Source: Kalaharituber pfeilii (Eukaryota > Ascomycota > Pezizomycetes > Pezizales > Pezizaceae). From it: a DNA stretch of 64,000 nt. The position numbers and the translations under genes were made by a program. The stretch is taken from positions 1 to 64,000 of the forward strand of contig WHUZ01000148.1 of assembly GCA_015179045.1 (NCBI GenBank), in the 5' to 3' direction. Below the pieces are notes generated by a model. That model was not told where the DNA came from. It saw only the letters and a program-made list of their open reading frames with translations, and ran no database searches. How positions within the stretch are numbered: position 1 is the first letter of the stretch; every line of letters begins with the position of its first letter. Shown piece after piece: positions 10,601 through 19,695 of the stretch.

Positions 10601-13065
10601 GGTGATAAGTTCAGACCAATTGTCTTGTTGATAGTTGCAGTATCCTCGTAAATATTGTTCAAGGATTGCGTTGACTCGTTCCGTCTGGCCATCGGTCTGA
10701 GGGTGGAAGCTGGTGGAAAGTTTTTGCTGGATGCCGAGAAGCTTGCAGAGGGTTCTGGAAAATTCGGAAGTAAACTGGGTCCCCTGTCAGAGACAATGGA
10801 TCCGGGTAACCCATGTAACCTGAAAATGCAGTCGAAAAACAACTGGGCCGTATCCTTGGAGTTGACGTCAGAGCGAGTAGGGATATAGTGTGCCATTTTG
10901 GTAAGGCGGTCTACGACGACTAGGATTGCATTTTTTCCATTTGATTCAGGCAGCCCAGTGATGAAGTCCATTGACAAGGAGTCCCATCTCCGAGTAGGTA
11001 TTTCCAACGGTTTCAGGAGTCCATAGGGTGCATGGCGGACAGGTTTGATGCGAGCGCAGGTGTCACAGTTCCGAATGTAACGGGCGATTGTTTTGCGCAT
11101 GCCTGGCCAGTAGTAGTTTCGCGACAGGATTTCATAAGTTGAGGCTTGCCCTGGGTGCCCGGCTGCTGGGTGATCGTGGCAGGAACGAATGATTTTGGCT
11201 TGCAATTCAAGGTCGTCAGGGATGTATACTAGTCCGTAGATGTATAGGAGGCCGTCCTTGAAGATGCATTCTCCCAGTGGGGCCTTGGGATGACGTTTTT
11301 CTCCTCTATCTAGTGCCTTCCGTATGTCCTGGGCTAAAGAGTCTGTCTGGGTCAGGGTCTGAATCTCAGTTTCGTAGCTACTTACCAGGGTATTCAAGGA
11401 GAATTTTTCACTCGGAATGACTTCTTGTATTGGCCTAGCACGATTATCCCCCTCCTTAGGGAGATCTCCAGATCGTCTTGTAAGTGCGTCAGCCTTCCCA
11501 TTCTTTTCTCCAGGGCGAAATGTAATCCTGAAGTCGTATTGGGCTAGTTCACCAGCCCAACGAGCTTGGCGGCGGTTTAACAGGGTCTTGGACTTGAACG
11601 TTTCTAGGTTGTGGTGGTCGGTAATGATGGTAAATGGCTGCGGTAGTGCATGTAGGTATATGTGCCACTCGTTGACTGCCTGTACGATGGCCAATAGTTC
11701 CTTATCTCCAATTCCGTAGTTGCTTTCTGCTGGTGACATTTTCTTACTCATAAAGGCAACTGGGTGCAGTACCATCTTACCATCCTCGGGGAATTTTTGT
11801 GACAGGATTCCGGATGTGGTATGGTCGGAGGCGTCGGTTTCCAGGATTGTTTCCAGTTCAGGTTCAAAGTGCCGTAGTATGGGTGCGGAGGTGAAGGCTT
11901 CCTTCAGTTTCTCGAATACCTGGCTACATTCCTCATTCCACTTGAACTCGGTTCCTTTTCTCAGCAGGTTAAAGAAGGGTTGACAGATCCTGGAGTACTG
12001 GTGGATGAATCTCCTGTAGAAGTTTGCGAAGCCGAGAAAGCATTGTAGGTCCTTTACTGAATTCGGTGTTTCCCATTCCGTTATAGCGGATACTTTAGCA
12101 GGGTCCATCTTTACTCCGTGTTCTGAGATAATGAATCCAAGGAAGCAAGTTTCGGAGGCAGAGAAGTCGCACTTTTCGGGCTTGACAAATAATCCGGCTT
12201 CCTGTAGCTTTGCTAGAATCTTCCGTACTTGATCTTTGTGTTCTTTCCTGTTCTTAGAGTAAATCAGAATATCGTCCAAGTAAACACAGCAAAAGACATC
12301 TAGGTATTCTCTAAGGGTATCATTGACGAATCTTTGACAAGTGGCAGGAGCATTGGTTAATCCAAAGGGCATGACGAGAAATTCGAATAGGCCGTATCGA
12401 GTTCGGAATGCTGTCTTCCATTCGTCTCCTTCTTTGATACGAATAAGGTTGAAGGCGGAGCGGAGGTCTAGTCGAGTAAAGATGCGTGCCCCTCGAATCT
12501 GGTTCAAGGTCTCCTCGATCCTAGGTAGAGGGTATCGATCCTTCTTGGTGATGTCATTGAGTGCCCGGTAATCGACGCATAGCCTAAGGGAGCCATCTTT
12601 TTTCTTGACGAAGAGGATAGGAGATGCTGCTGAAGAGGAAGAGGGGCGAATGAAGGATTTTGCCAAGTTCTCATCCAACCATCGGCGGACTTCCTGTAAC
12701 TCGGAATCTGACATTGAGTACATTCGTCCGAAAGGCGGCTTGGTCCCTTCCTCTAGTGGTATTTCATGGTCGACATATCGGTGGGGGGGTAGTGAGTCAG
12801 CCTCCTTTTTATCGAAGAGAGGTAGAAAGTCATGGTATTCTGGGGGTACAAGCTCAGAGGCGGGCTTATTGCTGGTTTCGCAAACAGGAGCGGCGGCAAT
12901 AACACAGATCTGGCTTCCTGGTTGTGAAGAGGCTACCTTGAAGGCAGCTCGTGATATCATGGCTATCTTGTGTTGGATGGGCTCTGAGGGGTGGTATGTC
13001 GTCGAACTGGCAAACAATGGGCTTGACAGTAGCCAGAGGCGAGCTGGATTGTATTCCGTTCCCAA
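10552..13065 (-). CDS. Gypsy Pol: reverse transcriptase, RNase H, integrase (C-terminal frameshift)
   Basis: An 837-residue frame on the minus strand. Reverse transcriptase lies at about residues 120-330, with VKKKDGSLRLCVDYRALN and the catalytic YLDDILIYS near residue 260. RNase H follows at about 400-530 (LETDASDHTTSGILSQ, then TDHHNLE). Integrase starts with its HHCC zinc motif (HDHPAAGHPG near 628, CDTC near 667). Two catalytic aspartates of the DDE core are seen in SMDFITGLP and VSDRG. After VSDRG the frame changes because one base is missing near 10785, and the last 80 residues of this frame are nonsense. The domains are those of Ty3/Gypsy elements of fungi. Confidence 0.95.
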   Translation of the reverse strand: MGTEYNPARLWLLSSPLFASSTTYHPSEPIQHKIAMISRAAFKVASSQPGSQICVIAAAPVCETSNKPASELVPPEYHDFLPLFDKKEADSLPPHRYVDHEIPLEEGTKPPFGRMYSMSDSELQEVRRWLDENLAKSFIRPSSSSAASPILFVKKKDGSLRLCVDYRALNDITKKDRYPLPRIEETLNQIRGARIFTRLDLRSAFNLIRIKEGDEWKTAFRTRYGLFEFLVMPFGLTNAPATCQRFVNDTLREYLDVFCCVYLDDILIYSKNRKEHKDQVRKILAKLQEAGLFVKPEKCDFSASETCFLGFIISEHGVKMDPAKVSAITEWETPNSVKDLQCFLGFANFYRRFIHQYSRICQPFFNLLRKGTEFKWNEECSQVFEKLKEAFTSAPILRHFEPELETILETDASDHTTSGILSQKFPEDGKMVLHPVAFMSKKMSPAESNYGIGDKELLAIVQAVNEWHIYLHALPQPFTIITDHHNLETFKSKTLLNRRQARWAGELAQYDFRITFRPGEKNGKADALTRRSGDLPKEGDNRARPIQEVIPSEKFSLNTLVSSYETEIQTLTQTDSLAQDIRKALDRGEKRHPKAPLGECIFKDGLLYIYGLVYIPDDLELQAKIIRSCHDHPAAGHPGQASTYEILSRNYYWPGMRKTIARYIRNCDTCARIKPVRHAPYGLLKPLEIPTRRWDSLSMDFITGLPESNGKNAILVVVDRLTKMAHYIPTRSDVNSKDTAQLFFDCIFRLHGLPGSIVSDRGPSLLPNFPEPSASFSASSKNFPPASTLRPMARRNESTQSLNNIYEDTATINKTIGLNLSPWPSSHTTIPCPLLLE

Positions 13066-13850
13066 TCGATGACTGGGTTATGCCGACGTAGCCAGGTTCT
13101 TCCAAGTATCATGTTCCATCCACCGAGTTTGGTCACTTGAAAAGTGAGTTGTTCCTCGTGCTGGTCTATGGTGAGCTTCAGGGTGCAGGTATGTGTGATG
13201 TCTCCGGCGATGGAGGTTCTACCATCCACCACCGTCAGCTTCTCGGGTCTAGGTTTCAGGGTCATAGGCAGGTTCAGGTTCAGAGCAAGGTCTTGATCAA
13301 TAAACTGCGATGTAGCACCGGAGTCTATCATACATGTGGATTTCACAGAATCATTAACAACGCAAGACAAAATTAAAGGGTCTTCCCCTCCTAGGTCTCC
13401 AGAAACAGAAATAGACGAAATAAAATGACGAAAACGGTTCCTTCGGTTCCTCCTCTTTCTAGCCTTCCTTGAAGTACCCAATTCCTTATTCCCAGTTCCC
13501 TCCATACAAACTTCCTTCAAAAGACAGAAACGATTAACAGAATGCAAAGCAAGGGTGGAGACAGAAGCAGAAACAGAAGCAGAAGCAGAAACAGAAGCAG
13601 AAGCAGAGACAGAAGCAGGAGCAGAAACAGAAACAGAGACAGGTTCAGGGAAGATGGCGCCAGGTAGCATCCTGGCACTCTTCAGTCGGCCATCATGAAC
13701 TGAAGAGGGCATTAGTTTTTTGGGTCGGAGGTGTACAGAGGGGTGGCATTGGCGGGTGGACTGAGGTCGGCGTTGGTGGTCCTGATCGCCTGACCCTTGC
13801 GCAGAGGGCAGTGGGTGGCCCAGTGGCCGGATTGTGCGCAGTACATGCAC
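12963..13850 (-). CDS. Gypsy aspartic protease
   Basis: A 295-residue frame overlapping the end of gag, in the -1 frame. The active site is DSGATSQFID at residues 176-185, and WNMILGRTWLRRHNPVIDW near residue 245 matches the second conserved block of Gypsy proteases. The first half contains a serine-valine-alanine repeat from GA-rich hexamers at about 13556-13646, likely a flexible linker. The next gene, pol, again lies in the -1 frame, so gag, protease and pol sit in three successive -1 frames. That could be programmed frameshifting or decay. Confidence 0.85.
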   Translation of the reverse strand: MHVLRTIRPLGHPLPSAQGSGDQDHQRRPQSTRQCHPSVHLRPKKLMPSSVHDGRLKSARMLPGAIFPEPVSVSVSAPASVSASASVSASASVSASVSTLALHSVNRFCLLKEVCMEGTGNKELGTSRKARKRRNRRNRFRHFISSISVSGDLGGEDPLILSCVVNDSVKSTCMIDSGATSQFIDQDLALNLNLPMTLKPRPEKLTVVDGRTSIAGDITHTCTLKLTIDQHEEQLTFQVTKLGGWNMILGRTWLRRHNPVIDWERNTIQLASGYCQAHCLPVRRHTTPQSPSNTR

Positions 13851-14905
13851 AAGTTGTTTTCTCGTCGCCTCTTCTTCTCATCGTCAGAGAGAGGTCCTCG
13901 TTTCTTGCTGACCTGGACCTGAGCTTGAGTGGCGGAGAGGTCCATTGGAATGCTTCCTCCGGGTGTCTGTGGGGCGTGTGTGGTGGCGGGTTTGGGGGCT
14001 GAAGTGGAGGCATGCAAGGCGCGGTCCTTGTTATCGATACCTATACAGAGTTTGACGAAGGCATCGAAGTTGGTAGGCTCGTTTAGGACGCTAATAAGAT
14101 GGTTTTTCACCTGAAACCGGAGCCCGTTCCGGAAGAAGTCGATCTTGGTTTGGTCGTCGTATCCGAGTGTTGCGGCCAGGGGGGCAAACTTGGCGTGGTA
14201 GGTGGAACAGTTCTCGTTACCCTGCTTCAGGGCCTTGAGCTTTCTTTCGGCAGTGGTCCGGGCGTCTGGGTCGTCAAAGGCGGCTCTGAGGGCGGTAATA
14301 AAGGCTGCGTAGTCAGCGAAGGTGACAAGCCCCGTTGTATCATTGAAGTGCGGCTGGAACCACTGTCTGGCGTTCCCGGATAGGTAGGATGCGGCGTATG
14401 TGAGTTTCTTAGTGTCTGTGTCATACCGGGTAGGATCGGCGTTAAAGACAAGGTGTAGTTGAGTGACGAAGTCCTTGAATTTTTCCCTGGTTCCGTCGAA
14501 TGGGGCTGGGTCGGCGACCTTAGGGGCTCGAAATTGTTCCTGGGTTTGAGCGCCGTTCTGCGTAATTTTCTGGGAGGATATGGCCGTGAGTTTCTGGTGT
14601 AAACAGTAATGGAAACCCTGGTAATAGTAATCCCACAGGACTTCCGCGGTTTTGGTTGTACCATGATCGGGGATGTTAAAGTTGGCCTGGGTTCCTTGTA
14701 AAGCCGAGATCATTCCGCTGCCATGGGCAGCGAAGATAAAGGTACCAAATTCTCCGGGGGTGCCGGCTGGGATGGTAGGTTTTCCGGCAGGGGTAAGAGG
14801 TGTTGAGGCGAGGGCAGTGCACAGGGTCCTCCAGGCTGTTTTCCGTGCTTCGATCGGGTCGGTACTGGTACTGGCGCTGGTGCTGGTGCTGGCGGAGTCT
14901 CCCAT
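13712..14905 (-). CDS. Gypsy Gag with zinc knuckle
   Basis: A 397-residue capsid and nucleocapsid protein starting 31 bases inside the 5' LTR. The N-terminus is serine- and threonine-rich. The middle (about residues 120-270) matches the retrotransposon gag domain pattern, with KFKDFVTQLHLVF, NARQWFQPHF and a C-terminal helix block TTAERKLKALKQGNENCSTY. A CCHC zinc knuckle CMYCAQSGHWATHC occupies residues 353-366. The reading frame is intact. Confidence 0.9.
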   Translation of the reverse strand: MGDSASTSTSASTSTDPIEARKTAWRTLCTALASTPLTPAGKPTIPAGTPGEFGTFIFAAHGSGMISALQGTQANFNIPDHGTTKTAEVLWDYYYQGFHYCLHQKLTAISSQKITQNGAQTQEQFRAPKVADPAPFDGTREKFKDFVTQLHLVFNADPTRYDTDTKKLTYAASYLSGNARQWFQPHFNDTTGLVTFADYAAFITALRAAFDDPDARTTAERKLKALKQGNENCSTYHAKFAPLAATLGYDDQTKIDFFRNGLRFQVKNHLISVLNEPTNFDAFVKLCIGIDNKDRALHASTSAPKPATTHAPQTPGGSIPMDLSATQAQVQVSKKRGPLSDDEKKRRRENNLCMYCAQSGHWATHCPLRKGQAIRTTNADLSPPANATPLYTSDPKN

Positions 14906-14935
14906 AGCTGCGACCGATTGGGCGACGCAACAAAG

Positions 14936-15719
14936 TGTAATGAACAGGTCCGGGTCAGGGTACAGGATCTGGGTACGGGGTAGGCGGCGGGCGCCGAGGC
15001 GAGGTCACGGTGGAGGCGGAGGCAGAGGCGGTCGGGACTATGAGATATCGAGACGTAGATGTATTAAAAGGCTAGATACACAACTTGGGTAGGAAACAAG
15101 TTGTTGCGTGGAGAAGCAAGAGGGAGGAGGGAGGAGGGCCTCTTTATAGAAAACCCTCGGTGGAAAATCCAGGCAACAAGCAAACAAGCAAACAAGCAAA
15201 CAAACGAAGTACATGGAAAACCGAGAAGCGACTAGAAGTTCATGGAAAACAAAGGAAACGACAGGAAGTACATGGGTGACCAAGGAATGACTGGAAGCAG
15301 GAAGAAGCGTCAAGAATATCCGGGAATAAGCTCGGCGATACCTGTTTCCAGCAGATTCTACGGCTTTCCGGCAGGGTCTATGGCTTCCGGCAGGGTCTAT
15401 GGCTTCCGGCAGGTTCTATGGCTTTCTGGCGGGTTCTGCGGGTTTCCGGCGGGTTCTGGGGATCCGGGTTCTTCTAGCAGGTTCTGGCAGGTTCTTCGGT
15501 TCGGGTTGTTAAGCAATGACCGGGATGCTGGCGGCCATGTCGCTTAAGCGTGCTCACAGGTACAGGGATATATATCGGAGTGCTAGAAGGAGTGCGGCGA
15601 ATTGCAAGGGTGTCAGGGTCAGCTGCACGTGTACGAGTACTGGCGAGTAGTACGTTGGTTGCCAGTATAGGACCGGAGCTGGAGGGTCTGGGGCGAGGGG
15701 TCCGGGTTGGATTGTTACA
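14936..15719 (-). repeat. 5' LTR of the full-length Gypsy element (784 bp)
   Basis: Same as the 9022 LTR apart from one base change (t to g near 15012) and one extra A near 15153. The base directly inside on the element strand begins ctttgttgcgtcgcc, the position of the primer-binding site; I could not match it to a tRNA end. Confidence 0.95.
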
Positions 15720-17305
15720 GTACAATATGTACTGTCCCTACAAAAGCCCTGAGAGATGAAGACAAATATCCAGACTGCGATCATCAGACATATACCGAAG
15801 CCTATGCAAATTCCGATAGTCTACATTCTGAAGGGGTCAAATTCGTTGACAACGCACTCTAGACACTACCACTTGTGCTTCCTGACCTGGTACGAAGGGA
15901 TTTACTTTACAACATTTACTTAGAAATTATTGAGTATATAATGGACTAAATCCAAGGGTTTCTCATACACCATAATCGTCTTGTAGCATTTGACTTCATA
16001 TGGAAAAGACTTTCTCCCTATCCATCATTTAAGCCACCGGGTAAGGCATACCAATCTATCACACAGTGGACAGGCAAAGAACTCTGCGACGTTGGAAAAG
16101 TCATTCTCACTTTATTTGCAGCTGCATTGCATTGGAATTCTGACCAGGAGAGACCGAGCAGTGACCAGATTCAGGAATTCAATCAGGCAATACTTTGCAT
16201 TCGATATCTGAGTGACTTCTGCTTAATGGCATAATATAAGATCTATACTGGCAAGACTATAGGATATATGAACTACTACCTTCAGAGCTTCTATCGCTAC
16301 AAAGATATATTTCTCTACTATCGTATACCAAAGACTTCTAGGTATGCAGCAGCAATCGCGAGCTGACTCTTAGCGTTGGAGCACCGACTTGAGCAAGTGG
16401 AAGAAAAGTATACTGGGAAAGCACGCGACCGTAAAAAGAAGGAAAATTTGCTTGAGAGGCAGCAGTTAGTTAAGGAAATTCTGGAAGAAAAATCCTATTT
16501 TAATTTTCCCAAAATTCACCTTATCTCATATTTCAGTGATCAGATATCGAAATATGGATCTTTACCTCAATACTTTACTGAAATTTATGAGTCTATGCAC
16601 AAAGAGTTGAAGGATGCATATCATCGGAGCAATAAGGTTGATACTATGCTACAAATTCTTCAAAATTATACCTAAAGTCATGCTTTTACTATGCATGACA
16701 AGAATATTTCGGCATGGGCGGAAGAGTTGCCGGAGATACAGAATAAAATCCCTCATGTCAGAAATCTGACATCCAGAGATCCAACACCTGAATCCCCGAC
16801 ACTCACAAATCCGACACCTCCGCAACCCACTAAACCTATCTTAAAGGGCAAGCGAAGTCCTGAGAAGTTATAGTCGCTTGATCTGATTGCTGTCAAATAT
16901 GCTTGCTCTGACCTCATTGAACTGACTCAGCAATACTTACAATATACCTTGGGCTACTCAAAATTACAGGTCGAAGTATTAATTAATAGCAACTTATACT
17001 ATGTATATAATATATTGCAAGTCTCTGTATCAGACACACAAAGTCTAGAAGGTTATGTTTTACATAACATTCGAGCAACAGGCCTATTCCAATTTCGAAA
17101 TCATGAGGTGAGATCTGATTGGGCATGGGTACGGGATCCAGGCTTGAAAAATTCGATTAAGAGACGACTTCCAGCTAAGATAAACCTATTTTTTGAACTT
17201 GTGTTGGGTAAAGATAAATTCCTTTCCTTGGCATATGTTTCCCTACTGGAATACGTCAGAAGCCAGACACTGCATAGAGCTGAAGGTATGGTAAAAGTAG
17301 GGTAG
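15720..17305 (+). pseudogene. C-terminal part of the Plavaka-type (KDZ) transposase
   Basis: On the plus strand, directly after the Gypsy LTR. In order: ICTVPT supplying the second cysteine of the CxxC begun at 5417; a LPDL block (near 15870) as in the LPDILH region of the family; TQWTGKELCDVGKVI (near 16065); YLQSFYRYKDIFLYYR (near 16300); FNFPKIHLISYFSDQISKYG and QYFTEIYESMHKELKDAYHR (16500-16640); and a terminal LFQFRNHEVRSDWAWV...RLPAKINLFFEL block (17090-17195). The order and spacing fit Plavaka transposases. Several TAG or TAA codons and frame changes interrupt it. The N-terminal half lies on the opposite strand at 5417-6864. Confidence 0.75.
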
Positions 17306-17984
17306 CCTTCTAAGCCTGTTAATAAAATTGTACCTGTTTCTACTATAGATGGAATGGCACACTTAGTTGTTTTGGAACCTGAAGCTCGATGGTATATAAA
17401 TAATTGTATCGATTTTGTAACTTGGTAAGCTTTGTATGATAGTCTAAGTTAGATATTACTGGAATCTTGGCAGGAGGAACATGGGCAGGATAGGAGGACT
17501 TTGGGCATTAGGTATAATGTGAGAAATAGTATGTTCTACAGTTAATAGATTAAGCTGCAAAAAAAATCACAAAAAATCAAAACAGATTGCTCTGGTTCTA
17601 CTAGAGTTTAGTCATTTTCACAGCGTAATGGCAGTGCATCTTCGTAGTACAATGGCAGCAGCGCAATGGCACTATACTTTCACAATACAATTTCATAATA
17701 TTTTTTACTCGGCAATTTAATGATTTAGTTCTTTATGAAATAATCGACTTAGCAAGTTGGAAACTAAATTCAAATGTATTGTAGTATCTTGGTATGCAGA
17801 TAGCATCATGTTGCCGCTAAGACACAATTAGCCACCAGTAGTACAAAATGACACTATGGATGGTAGCTTCACTTTTAGTATAATATGGCTCTGAGAAGAG
17901 GTAAAATACATCCAGGGTGCATGAGGCGCTTGTGGGGTTTTCAGGACCTCGGGTGCTTCAGAGTGATTATTTTTTTTGCTGATA
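17306..17984. other. AT-rich tail of the KDZ element plus an unclassified repeat
   Basis: No coding frame. The part at about 17630-17810 (cagcgtaatggcagtgc...gcaagttggaaactaaattc...ttggtatgcag) is an inverted, diverged relative of sequence split over 30455-30490 and 31195-31330, so it is an interspersed repeat of unknown type. Confidence 0.4.
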
Positions 17985-18455
17985 TTATACAAAATATAAT
18001 TCTTTAAAGCTGTTAACAAATTTAAGTTGAATAGAATCTGGGAATCAAGCTAGACCCTAAAAAATGCTAAGTAATAGCCTTTCTTTTTGACTAACCTTCA
18101 CAATAAATCTTAAGATAATAAATACAAAAACTTAAAACCTCTAATGCAAGTCTCTATCTAAAAATACTATTATAACTCCAATTGCTATATAAAGACTAAT
18201 AGTAAAGAAAAGATAAGAAAAGGTTATCATACAAGTAAAGAATTACTATAATAGGAACTACTAAAAGAGTTAGTAACTAAGATTGCTAATCTTAGTAGCT
18301 ACTTACTTCTTAACTGAGAAAGCTCTACTACTACTAGCCTGACTAGTATCGAGTTAGCTAAACGCTCAACCAGCAGGTCTTATCATTAGTAGTATCTTTT
18401 AATGATACTTAGCAAGATGGTATTATAGTATAAGAATAATTATATTTATAATACG
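17985..18455 (-). repeat. RIP-mutated partial LTR related to 2912-3554
   Basis: Aligns base for base with about 3085-3554. Nearly all differences are C-to-T or G-to-A relative to the 2912 copy, on both strands, for example ggagatcaagccgg becoming gggaatcaagctag. The first 170 bases of the LTR are missing. Confidence 0.8.
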
Positions 18456-18539
18456 AGAGAATGGAACGAGTACAGAAACTTAGCAGAAAAATAAACTAGT
18501 ATGAGAGAAACTTTGAGCTAATGTAGAAGAATATTTGAG

Positions 18540-19695
18540 ATAAATCATAAATACAAAAGAATATGCAGGAACATATGAGCAGTAACTGAGATATAAGCGG
18601 CTACTATACATAAAGACTCAGGGCAGGTAGTGAAGGTTAGGGCTTTCAGGTACTGCTACTATATAGCAGCTTAGCAGAAGTTTGGGCTGTAATAAGGAAT
18701 ATATAGGAACATACAAGTAGTAACTGGGATGCAAGTAGTTGCTATGTGTAAGGACTCAGAGCCAGTAGTGAAGGTTGGAGCTTTTAAGTACTGCTACTAT
18801 ATAGCAGCTCAGTGTTACGGCTAAGGTGGAAACTTGCCTACCACTGTGGCAAGGGGCAAGGGTTCCACTACTAATTAGCTGCCACGGCTAAAGGTGAAGA
18901 CTTACCCGCCAAGGGGAAAACGCTGACCCTGTAATCGAACATAAGACCAACGCTGATTGACCGGACTGATCACCCGCTAGGCTTGGCTGTTGATTCTCGC
19001 ATCATTTAGATAGGGCAGTACTACGGAAGGGTGTGTCATCCGGAATGCAGCTTGATGCATACACTCGATTTACGGAAGCTCTATTAATATACGCACATGC
19101 ATTAGTACATTCGTTATCTTTGTCCCGTACTATTTTTGCATGTTTTCGTTACGTATGCCTATTACCACGGGTATTGGCATTGATAAGGAATCGCCGCGTT
19201 GCCAGCCAATTATTCATTTGTTGACCCCTCATGTATGGCTGCGCTGAAGTCTATATAAGCGCCGGCTGGCGATAGCATAGTTAGAAGAATCAAGACACAA
19301 GCGGTGTTCTAAGTTTCTCCATAAACTCTGAACCTATCGTTCCATCATTACGCCCGTGAATCGCTCCGCTCCGCTGCGTGCTCCCCGCCGAGTAGCTGCC
19401 CTTCCGGTCCGCCGTATACACCTCCGTAGCCATTCCGACCCGCCGTATTCACACTTCCGGGACGACGCCGGCACCGCCGTTTTCCCCACCGTAGCCGTAA
19501 CATCCGGTGCCTTTCAGCGCCCACCGGAGCCGAGCCCCTCACGCCCGTAACACTCAGTAGGAGTTTGGGCTATGGTAGAAAATATATAGGAACATATAGG
19601 CAGTAACTTGGATATAAGCGGCTGCTGTATAGAAGGACTCACAGTAGCCAGCAAATATTAGAGCTTTCAGGTACTACCACTACGTGGTAGTTGGG
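18540..19695. repeat. Tandem repeat of about 135 bp, three copies, third split by a solo LTR
   Basis: Units at about 18545-18670, 18680-18812 and 19553-19695 share aatatataggaacata...gcagtaactg...gatataagcgg...gactcag...ggtactgctactat(a)t(a)gcagc. The solo LTR 18813-19552 is inserted at the boundary of the third unit. Function unknown. Confidence 0.7.
18813..19552. mobile_element. Solo LTR with perfect 5-bp target duplication (740 bp)
   Basis: Starts TGTTACGG and ends CCGTAACA, bounded by ctcag at 18808-18812 and 19553-19557. It contains gtctatataagcgcc, a TATA-like core promoter, and a GC-rich end. A second member of the same family lies inverted at 23833-24524. It shows little RIP, unlike its surroundings, so it arrived later. 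Confidence 0.85.

Larger units (their letters stand above)
9022..15719 (-). mobile_element. Full-length young Ty3/Gypsy chromovirus-type retrotransposon (6.7 kb)
   Basis: Complete LTR retrotransposon on the minus strand: LTRs at 9022-9804 and 14936-15719, then in transcription order gag (13712-14905), protease (12963-13850), reverse transcriptase, RNase H and integrase (10552-13065), and an integrase C-terminus with chromodomain (9905-10600). The LTRs differ by only about two changes in 783 bases and there is no RIP-like AT enrichment, so insertion was recent. A purine-rich tract (agaagggagg on the minus strand) touches the 3' LTR. The immediate flanks are ataca and gtaca (4 of 5). After undoing the inversion of 5417-9021 the flanks become gtacc and gtaca. 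At least one frameshift in integrase makes this copy non-autonomous. Confidence 0.95.
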
